8,987 nucleotides of DNA from contig CAILAQ010000921.1 in the NCBI GenBank assembly GCA_903832165.1, forward strand, positions 1 through 8,987, read 5' to 3'. Under the pieces are notes generated by a model. That model saw only the letters and a program-made list of their open reading frames with translations. It was not told the DNA's origin and did no database searches. This document shows, piece after piece, positions 1 through 6,949 of this stretch (positions are counted from its first letter, which is position 1; each line of letters begins with the position of its first letter). Made by a program: the position numbers and the translations under genes. This DNA comes from an uncultured Bacteroidota bacterium. GTDB lineage: Bacteria; Bacteroidota; Bacteroidia; Bacteroidales; UBA12481.

Positions 1-1
1 A

Positions 2-133
2 GGGTATACGGCATACTCTTATGAAGGGCTGAAGGAGCGTATGCTGTTAGCCGGTGCCAGGGAATGCCTGGTAAAGCCATTTGATGCGAGGCAGTTGCTG
101 ATTGTCATCCGAAAGTATTTATTGATTGCGTGA
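2..133 (+). CDS. Receiver-domain protein, C-terminal end only (response regulator or hybrid histidine kinase)
   Basis: Only the last 43 codons lie in the window; the gene enters from the left in the frame starting at base 2 and stops at TGA 131-133. The translation has the final third of a two-component receiver domain: a beta-4 GYTAYS segment with the conserved Thr/Ser position, an alpha-4 helix, the AGARECLVKPF stretch with the invariant Lys before Pro (beta-5), and a final amphipathic helix ending RKYLLIA. The protein stops right after this helix, so no output domain follows. It is therefore either a stand-alone CheY-like regulator or the C-terminal receiver of a hybrid histidine kinase; the phospho-acceptor Asp is outside the window. 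Its stop overlaps the GTG start of the next gene, so it is probably co-transcribed with the envelope genes that follow. Confidence 0.85.
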   Translation, partial: GYTAYSYEGLKERMLLAGARECLVKPFDARQLLIVIRKYLLIA

Positions 134-870
134 AAAAGATACCGGCAATATTCTCATTTCTTCTTTTGATTACATCCGCTTGTGTCAATGATAACGAACA
201 GGAGATGTTTCCTCACGTAATGATTCAGGATTCTCTCATCAAAGGCCAGATTGCCTGGTTTACGATGGATTCGACACTCGACGATAAGCTTATGAATGTT
301 GATCCGTTGCGTTTCTGGGGAGATATAGAGCGAGGCAGGGATCATAACCGGCTCGACAGCGCCGCAGTGGTCCTGGATGGAGCGCATGATTATATGACCG
401 GATTGATCGGAGTCTATGATACTCTCGCTATTTCACTCTGGTTTTTACCAATGCCAAATTATGCGCGTTCTTTCCTGTTTGATTACGGGATTGGACAATT
501 CGCAGCCGGCATTGATGCAGTCACTTCAGCCACAATGCCCAGATTCAGGATGTTCATCCAGCAGGATACGGCCACGTGGTATTGGACAAATAACCTGGAT
601 TTCTATTTCTGGCATCATATGTACCTTGAGATCGGTGATTCAATTAATCCACCAAGGCTCTATGTTGATGGCTATATGCCTGATACGGTTTCAAGGCCCT
701 GGAGAATGCATCCTGTTGCCGACCTCCTTTATTTTGGCAGGCCGTCAAACATACATTTAATGGATACTTTACTTTACAGGGGTTATATCGATGAGGTACG
801 GATATTCAATAAGTTTCTGACAGAGGAGGAGATATTCAGTCTGTTTTGGGAAGGAAGGCCCGGCAAATGA
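130..870 (+). CDS. LamG/concanavalin A-like domain lipoprotein
   Basis: A 246-residue predicted lipoprotein of unknown ligand. The N-terminus has Lys2-Lys3, a hydrophobic core and a lipobox ending TSAC, so Cys18 is the likely lipidated residue. Residues about 40-240 form a LamG-like jelly-roll: an opening IAWFTMDST strand, an AISLWF strand near 100-105, a LYVDG strand near 177-181, and the characteristic closing block YIDEVRIFNKFLTEEEI (residues 219-235) seen in Laminin_G_3/LamG-like domains. Such domains usually bind glycans or proteins. Residues after Cys18 are acid-rich (VNDNEQE), which resembles signals for surface-exposed lipoproteins in Bacteroidota. The start is GTG, chosen because it gives an intact signal peptide and overlaps the upstream stop as GTGA. 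It sits second in a tightly packed six-gene run. LamG assignment is good; ligand and role are not known. Confidence 0.82.
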   Translation: MKKIPAIFSFLLLITSACVNDNEQEMFPHVMIQDSLIKGQIAWFTMDSTLDDKLMNVDPLRFWGDIERGRDHNRLDSAAVVLDGAHDYMTGLIGVYDTLAISLWFLPMPNYARSFLFDYGIGQFAAGIDAVTSATMPRFRMFIQQDTATWYWTNNLDFYFWHHMYLEIGDSINPPRLYVDGYMPDTVSRPWRMHPVADLLYFGRPSNIHLMDTLLYRGYIDEVRIFNKFLTEEEIFSLFWEGRPGK

Positions 871-1769
871 AGATGCTGATAAAACAGTGGTTGATTATTC
901 TGATTGCGGTGGCCGGGTTCCAGCAGGTACAGGCGCAAAACGACCTGCTTGATATGCTCGACGCAGAAATAAAGCCTTTAAGAACCCCGGTTGATGCTAC
1001 TTTTAAATCTACCCGGATCATAAATTGCCATTCCATTGAACGCATGCAGGGGGGGGATCTGGAATTGCATGTTTCTCATCGCTTTGGATTGATCAACAGC
1101 GGATTCAAGAAATTTTTCGGATTAGATGAATCCAGCTCACATGTAAGCCTTGAATATGGGATAACTGACTGGATGGAAGTAGGATTAGGCAGGGCGACAG
1201 TGGATGAACAGTTCAATGGATTCGTCAAGTTCAGCCCCTTGCGGCAATCCAAAGGCAAATGGGCAATGCCCGTGAGCGCATCGCTATACCTGGCTGCAAT
1301 CACCACAACACAGGATTACCCGGATCCTACCTGGGTGGTCGATGCCGTTCATCGAAGATCCTTTGTTGCTCAGGTACTCGTAGCCAGAAAGTTCGCACCC
1401 TGGCTGAGCCTTCAGGTTAGCCCCACATTTATTCACCGCAATATGGTTGCTACTCCGCTCGATCCGAACCGGCTCTTTGCATTAGGGATTGGCGGCAGGG
1501 TGAAGTTTACCCGTCGGGCCGCAATTTCCTTTGAATATTTCTGGCTGAAGGACCGGGCACTTCTTACCGGACCGGTGAGATTTAATCCGTTGAGTATTGG
1601 TATTGATATTGAAACAGGAAGCCATGTATTTCAGATATTCGTAAGCAATTCTTTCCATATTCTTGAAAATGGATTCATAGGCGAAACCACAGGTTCATGG
1701 AAAAGCAGCGGGCTGCATGTTGGATTTAATGTTTCGCGTGTGTTTACAGTAATCAGAAAGAAAGTATGA
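867..1769 (+). CDS. DUF5777-like outer-membrane beta-barrel protein
   Basis: A 300-residue predicted outer-membrane barrel. A signal peptide (MKMLIKQ, hydrophobic core, VQA before Gln24) directs export. Residues about 44-110 carry what I recognise as the DUF5777 signature: ATFKSTRIINCHSIE, then LELHVSHRFGLIN, FFGLDES, and VSLEYGITDWMEVGLGRA. The rest alternates short amphipathic strands and turns and ends in an aromatic/hydrophobic strand (VSRVFTVIRKKV), as in barrel proteins. The ATG at 867 is preferred over an in-frame TTG at 846 because it starts a clean signal peptide, overlaps the previous stop as ATGA, and follows a GGAAGG purine run at 850-855. The function of the family is not established; members are often found with YceI proteins, as here. 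A run of eight G lies in codons 61-64. Family call is from memory of the motif pattern. Confidence 0.8.
   Translation: MKMLIKQWLIILIAVAGFQQVQAQNDLLDMLDAEIKPLRTPVDATFKSTRIINCHSIERMQGGDLELHVSHRFGLINSGFKKFFGLDESSSHVSLEYGITDWMEVGLGRATVDEQFNGFVKFSPLRQSKGKWAMPVSASLYLAAITTTQDYPDPTWVVDAVHRRSFVAQVLVARKFAPWLSLQVSPTFIHRNMVATPLDPNRLFALGIGGRVKFTRRAAISFEYFWLKDRALLTGPVRFNPLSIGIDIETGSHVFQIFVSNSFHILENGFIGETTGSWKSSGLHVGFNVSRVFTVIRKKV
1049..1056 (+). repeat. G8 homopolymer in the barrel gene
   Basis: Eight consecutive G residues span the last base of codon 61, codons 62-63 (Gly-Gly) and the first base of codon 64 (Asp) of the DUF5777-like gene. It is the longest G run I see in the window. A one-base slip would truncate the protein soon after the signal peptide. 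This is a direct sequence observation; whether the tract varies in length is unknown. Confidence 0.9.
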
Positions 1770-2335
1770 AAGCAGCCACTCTTGTAATCGTCCTTTTAAC
1801 CTTTATACTGCCGGTTAAAGCTCAGGATACGCTTTGGTTTTCGCGCACCGGGCATGTCTATTTTATCTCGCATACGGATATTATTGATATCGATGCGCAT
1901 AATTATCAAACCGGATCCTTTCTGAATATCAGCAGTGGCGAGATTGCCTTTACTCTCCTGATGAAATCTTTTAAATTTACCTTGCCACTTGCAGAGGAGC
2001 ACTTTAATGAAAATTATGTGGAGGCTGAGAAATTTCCGAAGGCGACTTTTAAAGGAAAGATTCTGAATTTTGATCCGCTGAAACTAACTCCCGAAACAGA
2101 GTATAAAGTGATAGTTGAGGGTGATCTTACGATACACGGAATTACATCGCGGATCAGGGAGGAGGGGGTGCTGCGCAAATCGGGCAATGAAATCAAGGCA
2201 GTATCGAAGTTCATTATTAAACTGGATACTTATAAAATCGAGGTGCCAAACATTGTAGCCGACCGGGTGGCTGCAGAGATACCGATTGATATCAATATAA
2301 CTTACGAGCCGTATAAGAAATCCTCCGTGAAATGA
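1766..2335 (+). CDS. YceI-like periplasmic lipid-binding protein
   Basis: A 189-residue exported protein with a signal peptide (MKAATLVIVLLTFILPVKA, cleavage likely after Ala19). The mature part follows the YceI pattern: a first strand TGHVYFISH, a central FKFTLPLAEEHFNENYVEAEKF segment, the PKATFKGKI strand (residues 91-99), then VEGDLTIHGIT (117-127), the most recognisable YceI motif, and a closing strand pair IEVPNIVADRVAAEIPIDINI. YceI proteins form an extended lipocalin-like barrel that binds long isoprenoids, such as polyprenyl or quinone tails, in the periplasm. Start ATG overlaps the barrel gene stop as ATGA, so translation is probably coupled and the two proteins are likely made together. 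The bound molecule cannot be told from the sequence. Confidence 0.88.
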   Translation: MKAATLVIVLLTFILPVKAQDTLWFSRTGHVYFISHTDIIDIDAHNYQTGSFLNISSGEIAFTLLMKSFKFTLPLAEEHFNENYVEAEKFPKATFKGKILNFDPLKLTPETEYKVIVEGDLTIHGITSRIREEGVLRKSGNEIKAVSKFIIKLDTYKIEVPNIVADRVAAEIPIDINITYEPYKKSSVK

Positions 2336-2751
2336 AGAATTTTTTTCATCGTTACTGGTTGTGGATGGCGGCAGCAGCTCTCTTGCTGACGGGAGCAATA
2401 ATATGGCTTGTATTCCCTCCTTATGGTAATCTTGCCAGTGAGGTTTCCGAGGGAAGCTTTACCACCGAAGAATTATTCAGAGAGTTTACCGGAGATCCAA
2501 CCGGCACTTCATTGCGCCTGTCAGGAAAGGTTATTATACTTGAGGGCAAGGTGGCCGCCACAGACAAGGGGTACATTATTCTCGGCCAGGAAATGGTGTT
2601 GATCAGGTGTATCTTCAGAAAAACAATTTACGACCGTAAACCTAATCTGGCAGTTGGCGACAGCGTAACGCTTAAGTGTGTCTGCCGGGGATTAAACCTA
2701 ATGGAAGTGCTGGTAACTGATTGCATATCAATTAATAAAGTATCCCGATAA
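2332..2751 (+). CDS. Membrane-anchored OB-fold protein (tRNA_anti-like)
   Basis: A 139-residue protein with one N-terminal membrane helix (about residues 9-28, WLWMAAAALLLTGAIIWLVF) preceded by basic residues, so the C-terminal domain should face the periplasm. Residues about 45-135 fit the small OB-fold family called tRNA_anti-like: a helix FTTEELFREF, then strands LRLSGKVIILEGKVAATDKG, VLIRCIFRK, a GDSVTLKCVCRG strand, and a final MEVLVTDCISI. Despite the family name, an exported copy is unlikely to bind tRNA. Four Cys residues (93, 116, 118, 131) are in the OB domain and could pair in the periplasm. The start overlaps yceI by ATGA. The stop TAA is followed at once, in the same frame, by the TTG start of mutY. 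Partner and ligand are unknown. Confidence 0.75.
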   Translation: MKNFFHRYWLWMAAAALLLTGAIIWLVFPPYGNLASEVSEGSFTTEELFREFTGDPTGTSLRLSGKVIILEGKVAATDKGYIILGQEMVLIRCIFRKTIYDRKPNLAVGDSVTLKCVCRGLNLMEVLVTDCISINKVSR

Positions 2752-3792
2752 TTGAATTTTACTACTGCCTTGCTTGTCTGGTACGACCAGAATGCCCGTG
2801 AATTGCCCTGGAGAGGAAGCCGGAATCCTTATGTTATCTGGGTTTCGGAGATAATTTTTCAGCAAACAAGGATTGACCAGGGTACCAGTTATTTTCTTCG
2901 GTTTGTTGAGCGATTTCCTGATCTCAAATCATTGGCGGCTGCAGAGGAAGATGAAGTTCTTCGGTTATGGCAGGGACTCGGATACTATTCCAGGGCACGT
3001 AATATGCTTTTTACCGCACGTCATATCTGTGAGAACCTCGGCGGTACCTTTCCGTCTGAATTTAAATCAATCAGGAGCCTTAAGGGGATAGGAGATTATA
3101 CGGCATCCTGCATTGCATCAATATGCTTTGGCCAGGTACATGCCGCAGTGGATGGAAATGTTTATCGCGTGCTCTCGAGACTATTCGGGGAGAAAGCAGC
3201 AATTGACAGCTCCAGGGGGCAGGTCCTGTTTAAAAAGCTTGCTCAGGGATTGATCAGTCATGACAGGCCAGGCGATTTCAACGAAGCCGTTATGGACCTT
3301 GGGGCGATGGTATGCAAGCCGAGGAACCCTGTATGCATGGTTTGCCCGGTGAGCCGCTTGTGCAAGGCTTATGCGATGAACATGCAGGTAGAGTTGCCGG
3401 TTAAGGCGCCGTCCATAAAAAAGTCTGCTTCAGTTATGAACTATGTACTTATCAGGCAGGAGAATGGGATTGTCATTCAAAAGCGCAGGGGAAAAGGCAT
3501 CTGGAATGGATTATATGAACTTCCGATAGTGGCCGGTGATAAGGGTAATGACGAACTGGTGGCAGAATGCCGGACCCTCTATGGTATCACCGTTGAAAGC
3601 CTTAAAGAAATCCGGAGGATAAAGCATGTTTTAACACATGCTGAACTGGATATCAGATTTTATGCAGTGGAGGCGAGCTCTTCAGCCACTCACTCCGGTA
3701 AAAGTCTCTTGTTTGTGCCAACGGATAGAATCAAGGAATACCCTTTCCCCAAGCCGCTGGTCGATTTTATTGATAGCCTTGATGAGTGCTAA
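2752..3792 (+). CDS. mutY: A/G-specific adenine DNA glycosylase MutY
   Basis: Removes adenine mispaired with 8-oxoguanine or guanine, in the GO base-excision repair pathway. The 346-residue protein has the full architecture: an N-terminal helical domain starting ALLVWYDQNARELPW, catalytic Glu33 in WVSEIIFQQT, the helix-hairpin-helix LKGIGDYTA (110-118), catalytic Asp134 in VDGNVYR, and a 4Fe-4S loop with Cys188, Cys195, Cys198 and Cys204 (spacing 6-2-5). A linker leads to the NUDIX-like 8-oxoG recognition domain (about 228-343), where the lesion-contacting loop reads VLTH (293-296). The start is TTG, directly after the TAA of the upstream gene in the same frame; nothing further upstream is possible and the next Met is residue 85, which would remove the active site. 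Length and motifs match the family. It is the last gene of the plus-strand run and its stop overlaps that of the convergent peptidase gene. Confidence 0.97.
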   Translation: MNFTTALLVWYDQNARELPWRGSRNPYVIWVSEIIFQQTRIDQGTSYFLRFVERFPDLKSLAAAEEDEVLRLWQGLGYYSRARNMLFTARHICENLGGTFPSEFKSIRSLKGIGDYTASCIASICFGQVHAAVDGNVYRVLSRLFGEKAAIDSSRGQVLFKKLAQGLISHDRPGDFNEAVMDLGAMVCKPRNPVCMVCPVSRLCKAYAMNMQVELPVKAPSIKKSASVMNYVLIRQENGIVIQKRRGKGIWNGLYELPIVAGDKGNDELVAECRTLYGITVESLKEIRRIKHVLTHAELDIRFYAVEASSSATHSGKSLLFVPTDRIKEYPFPKPLVDFIDSLDEC

Positions 3793-5882
3793 GGTTTCTC
3801 CTTCAGATATTTATCGAGCCAGTCGAAAAATTCCCGTTGCCATAAGATGCCATTTTGCGGGGAGAGTACCCAGTGATTTTCCTCCGGGAAAATCAGCAGC
3901 CGGGCAGGAACGTTTTTCAGGCGGGCAGCATCAAAAGCCTGCAAGCCCTGTGTGTAGGAAATCCGGTAATCTTTTTCGCCATGGATTATGAGTATCGGGG
4001 TATCCCATTTATCAACAAACTTGTGCGGGGAGCTGGCAAAACTTCTTTGTGCAACCAGATTGGTGCTATCCCAGTATGGACCCCCCATATCCCAGTTGGC
4101 AAACCACATTTCTTCGGTCTCGAGATAATTGGCCTCAAGGTTAAACATCCCGTCATGGGCGATAAAAGCCTTAAATCTTCCCTGATGATGACCGGCCAGC
4201 CAATATACGCTGAATCCGCCATAAGAGGCTCCAACGGCTCCGAGCCTGTTTTTGTCAACGTACGGTTCCGAAGCGACTGTATCTATAGCCGAGAAGTAAT
4301 CAAGCATATTCTGGCCTCCGTAGTCTCCGGAGATCTGCTCCAGCCACTCCCTGCCGAATCCTGGTAAGCCGCGGCGGTTAGGAGCAACAATAATGTACCC
4401 TTTGGCTGCCATCATCTGGAAATTCCAGCGATAAGACCAGAACTGGCTGACTGTATTCTGAGGTCCGCCTTCGCAGAACAGCAGTGTGGGATACTTTCTT
4501 GAAGGATCGAATCCTGGAGGATAGATGATCCAAACCTTCATGCTTTTCTGATCCGTGGTGTTTACCCATCTCGATTCTACCCGTCCGATAGCCAGCTGGT
4601 CAAGCAAAGGCTTATTCACGAAGGAAATTTCTTCTGCTTCCCCTGAAGCTGGGTCTACCCGGTAAATTTCATCGGGCTTCGACATGGATTGCCGGACTGC
4701 GATCAGCCGGTTCCCGGCAGGAAGTATTAAATTGTAATTATGGATTCCCGTAGTAATCCTGGTAATATCCTTGATGTCGGTATTGTAGCGGTATATCTCA
4801 TCAGTAGCCTGATAATCTGATATGAAATAGATGGATTTGCTGTCGTCAGTCCAGGCCAGGGATGCTGCATTCTGATCAAAAGTTGACGTTACATCAGTTT
4901 TCGAACCTGTTTGAATATCAAGAAGAAAAAGTCTGTTTTTATCGGCTTCATACCCATCTCTTTCCATGCTCTCCCAGGCCAGATACCGGCCATTCGGCGA
5001 AAAAACCGGATTAATATCGTAACCCATCATTCCTTCTGTCAGATTGGAGGTTGTTCCTGTATTCACGTCATACTGAAAGAGGTCGGAATTGGTTGACAGG
5101 GCATATTCCTTTCCGAACTTCTTTCTGCAGGTATAAACAAGCTTTGTGCCATCGGGCGACCAGGTAATCTGCTCCATGCCTCCATTTGGTTTCAACGGCG
5201 ATTCCCAGGGCTGGCCTTCCATAATATCAATGATAGAAGCCAGCTTGCCTTTAACTACTTGTGCTACAAAAACATGAGTAAATGTTTCCACCCATTCATC
5301 CCAGTGGCGGTACATAATGTCATCATATGCGCGGGCATTTGCTTTAGTAAGGTCAGGGTACTTATCAGTCAGGTTAGCTTTCACTTTGACTTCTTTAATA
5401 AAGGCAACGTGCTTTTGATCCGGTGAATAATTAAATCCGGATATGCCGTCACTTACATCCGAAATCCGCCTTCTCCTTGATCCATCGGGATTCATTTCCC
5501 ACAGCTGCGTGGTGCCGGATTCACTGCTGAGGAATCCGATTTTTTGTCCGTCGGGTCTCCAGACCTCCCCGTTTTCTTTAACAGCGGTATTCGTAATAGC
5601 TTTCGCAGCGCCTCCGCTTACCGGCAGAACATACAAATCGCGAAAGCTTTTATTCTGAACGATGTTGTAATAGGTTGTCCCAAACAGGATCTGAGTGCGG
5701 TCGGGCGAAAGCTGAACATTACTGATCCGGCCGAGGGACCACAGAACTTCCGGGGTCATCCTGTCAGATGCCAAACGCAGGTTCTCCGGGCGGTAACCGG
5801 CCAGCGACGACTTTTTACATCCGAAGGCAATAACGATCAGGAACAAAGGGATCAAGCGGATCAACCTGTTCATGGCTATCAT
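3789..5882 (-). CDS. S9 prolyl-oligopeptidase family lipoprotein (dipeptidyl-peptidase 5-like)
   Basis: A 697-residue serine peptidase with a lipoprotein signal (MNRLIRLIPLFLIVIAFGC; likely lipidated Cys22, followed by KKSS). Residues about 45-420 form a beta-propeller made of PD40-type repeats (LSPDRTQILF, WRPDGQKIGF, YSPDQKHVAF, WSPDGTKLVY, FSPNGRYLAW, WTDDSKSIYF), including the YRHWDEWV block (191-198) typical of this S9 group. The alpha/beta hydrolase domain (about 440-697) has the nucleophile Ser553 in GASYGG, Asp638 in GEKDYR and His670 in ENHW, so the triad is intact. The spacing of the triad fits DPP5-like enzymes, which release dipeptides in the periplasm of peptide-using Bacteroidota. 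No acid-rich stretch follows the Cys, so a periplasm-facing position is more likely than surface exposure. ATG at 5882 overlaps the TPR gene stop as ATGA; ATG at 5873 (residue 4) is a plausible alternative start. Confidence 0.92.
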   Translation of the reverse strand: MIAMNRLIRLIPLFLIVIAFGCKKSSLAGYRPENLRLASDRMTPEVLWSLGRISNVQLSPDRTQILFGTTYYNIVQNKSFRDLYVLPVSGGAAKAITNTAVKENGEVWRPDGQKIGFLSSESGTTQLWEMNPDGSRRRRISDVSDGISGFNYSPDQKHVAFIKEVKVKANLTDKYPDLTKANARAYDDIMYRHWDEWVETFTHVFVAQVVKGKLASIIDIMEGQPWESPLKPNGGMEQITWSPDGTKLVYTCRKKFGKEYALSTNSDLFQYDVNTGTTSNLTEGMMGYDINPVFSPNGRYLAWESMERDGYEADKNRLFLLDIQTGSKTDVTSTFDQNAASLAWTDDSKSIYFISDYQATDEIYRYNTDIKDITRITTGIHNYNLILPAGNRLIAVRQSMSKPDEIYRVDPASGEAEEISFVNKPLLDQLAIGRVESRWVNTTDQKSMKVWIIYPPGFDPSRKYPTLLFCEGGPQNTVSQFWSYRWNFQMMAAKGYIIVAPNRRGLPGFGREWLEQISGDYGGQNMLDYFSAIDTVASEPYVDKNRLGAVGASYGGFSVYWLAGHHQGRFKAFIAHDGMFNLEANYLETEEMWFANWDMGGPYWDSTNLVAQRSFASSPHKFVDKWDTPILIIHGEKDYRISYTQGLQAFDAARLKNVPARLLIFPEENHWVLSPQNGILWQREFFDWLDKYLKEKP

Positions 5883-6949
5883 TTTTTTAAAGGTTTTCCA
5901 TCGACAATACGGTTAAGCCCTTTTATTGCCAGGGGGAAATTCGGTTCAAGCTCCATGGCCTTCTGATAGTCGGCTTTAGCCTTCGAAAGCTGGCCGTCGA
6001 GCTCGTAGCTGAATCCCCTGTTATACCAGGCATCGGCATATTTCGGATTCCAGTGAATGGCCTTACTGAACCATTCTGCTGCCCCGGCGAAATTTCTTTT
6101 ATAAACCATCTCTATATAACCGCGGTTATAATATGGGTCGGCAAGGGTGCTGTCGATAGCTGAGCTTATGTATTCATATTCCTGATGTGCCTCATCGAGC
6201 CTGTTGTGCTCCTGGTAAAAGAGACCTAGCAGGTAATGGGCCTCGTACATTTTTGGCTGCAGGTCGACAGCTGATTTCAGGTACTGAACAGCGAGCTCAT
6301 TTCCCTGAATTGAGTATACCTTACCAATTTGAATATAGGCTGCATAATAATCAGGATCTTTATCAATAGCTACCTGAAAATTCCTTATTGAACCAGTAGT
6401 GTCGCTGTTTTCGAGCGCAATAAGACCCTGAAGAAAGTAAGTCTGGGCCAGGTCGTCGTTGATGGGAATTACCTCTTTCAGAACGAGTCTTGCCTGGCCG
6501 TATTCTTTGAGGTAAAGGTGAATCTCTGCAAGTTTTAGCAGAACATCCGTGTTCGACGGATATCTTTTCAGGCATATATTCAGGCCTTTTTTAGCACTGT
6601 TAGTCTGCCCGTTGAAGATGTAATATTCTGCCTGGCTGATATAATAAGCAGGAATCAGCGAGTCCATTCTAAGGGCAATTGTTATATCATTGAGGGCCTG
6701 GGAGTAGTTTTTCTTTTCGGCATAGACTTTCGCCCGCCTGGCAAACAGGTCCGGACTTTTCGGATTATCGCGGATCAACTTGTCGAGTACCAGTAGATTT
6801 GACGAGTCAGTCAATGCAAGAGCGGATTTTGAGTCGTCCGGTGTTTTGATTTTAATTTTGCCGGTATTGCAGGCGGTAAAAGACACTGCTGCAATGAAGA
6901 AAAAGAAAAGAGCCGTCGGAAGGACGGCTCCTTTATTAAATTTTAGCAT
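5879..6949 (-). CDS. TPR-repeat lipoprotein
   Basis: A 356-residue predicted lipoprotein. The signal peptide is MLKFNKG, then a very Phe-rich core (FFFFI, residues 15-19) and a lipobox FTAC with Cys27. From about residue 50 to 350 it is a chain of roughly eight tetratricopeptide repeats; clear units include PDLFARRAKVYAEKKNYSQA, PDYYAAYIQIGKVYSIQGN, ADPYYNRGYIEMVYKRNFAGA and ADAWYNRGFSYELDGQLSKA. TPRs bind protein partners, so it probably acts as a scaffold on the periplasmic side of the membrane. The start at 6949 lies 14 bases inside recA; it is retained because no later Met precedes the lipobox. Codons 7-18 coincide with a terminator-like hairpin and T-tract. It is translationally linked to the downstream peptidase by ATGA. 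The partner is unknown. Confidence 0.88.
   Translation of the reverse strand: MLKFNKGAVLPTALFFFFIAAVSFTACNTGKIKIKTPDDSKSALALTDSSNLLVLDKLIRDNPKSPDLFARRAKVYAEKKNYSQALNDITIALRMDSLIPAYYISQAEYYIFNGQTNSAKKGLNICLKRYPSNTDVLLKLAEIHLYLKEYGQARLVLKEVIPINDDLAQTYFLQGLIALENSDTTGSIRNFQVAIDKDPDYYAAYIQIGKVYSIQGNELAVQYLKSAVDLQPKMYEAHYLLGLFYQEHNRLDEAHQEYEYISSAIDSTLADPYYNRGYIEMVYKRNFAGAAEWFSKAIHWNPKYADAWYNRGFSYELDGQLSKAKADYQKAMELEPNFPLAIKGLNRIVDGKPLKK
6897..6930 (-). terminator. Intrinsic terminator-like hairpin just after recA
   Basis: Read on the minus strand, GAGCCGTC (6930-6923), a five-base loop and GACGGCTC (6917-6910) form a perfect 8-bp stem with six G-C pairs. The T-rich tract TTTTCTTTTTCTT (6909-6897) follows at once. 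It begins 6 bases after the recA TAA (6938-6936), the expected place for a rho-independent terminator of recA. Unusually, it lies wholly inside the coding sequence of the next gene: the stem codes for residues 7-14 and the T-tract for the Phe-rich signal-peptide core. The two interruptions of the T-tract by C may weaken termination, so partial readthrough is plausible. Confidence 0.7.

Noticed and set aside
846..866. TTG start for the DUF5777-like gene, adding seven residues (MGRKARQ)
   Set aside because: It would place charged residues before the signal peptide and overlap the upstream gene by 25 bases; ATG 867 gives a clean signal peptide, an ATGA overlap and a purine run upstream.
3855..4367. 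170-codon open frame on the plus strand
   Set aside because: It runs antisense through the catalytic domain of the S9 peptidase, including the triad codons, and resembles no family.
5544..5966. 140-codon open frame on the plus strand
   Set aside because: It spans antisense to two real genes (the peptidase start and the TPR end) and has no start signals or motifs.
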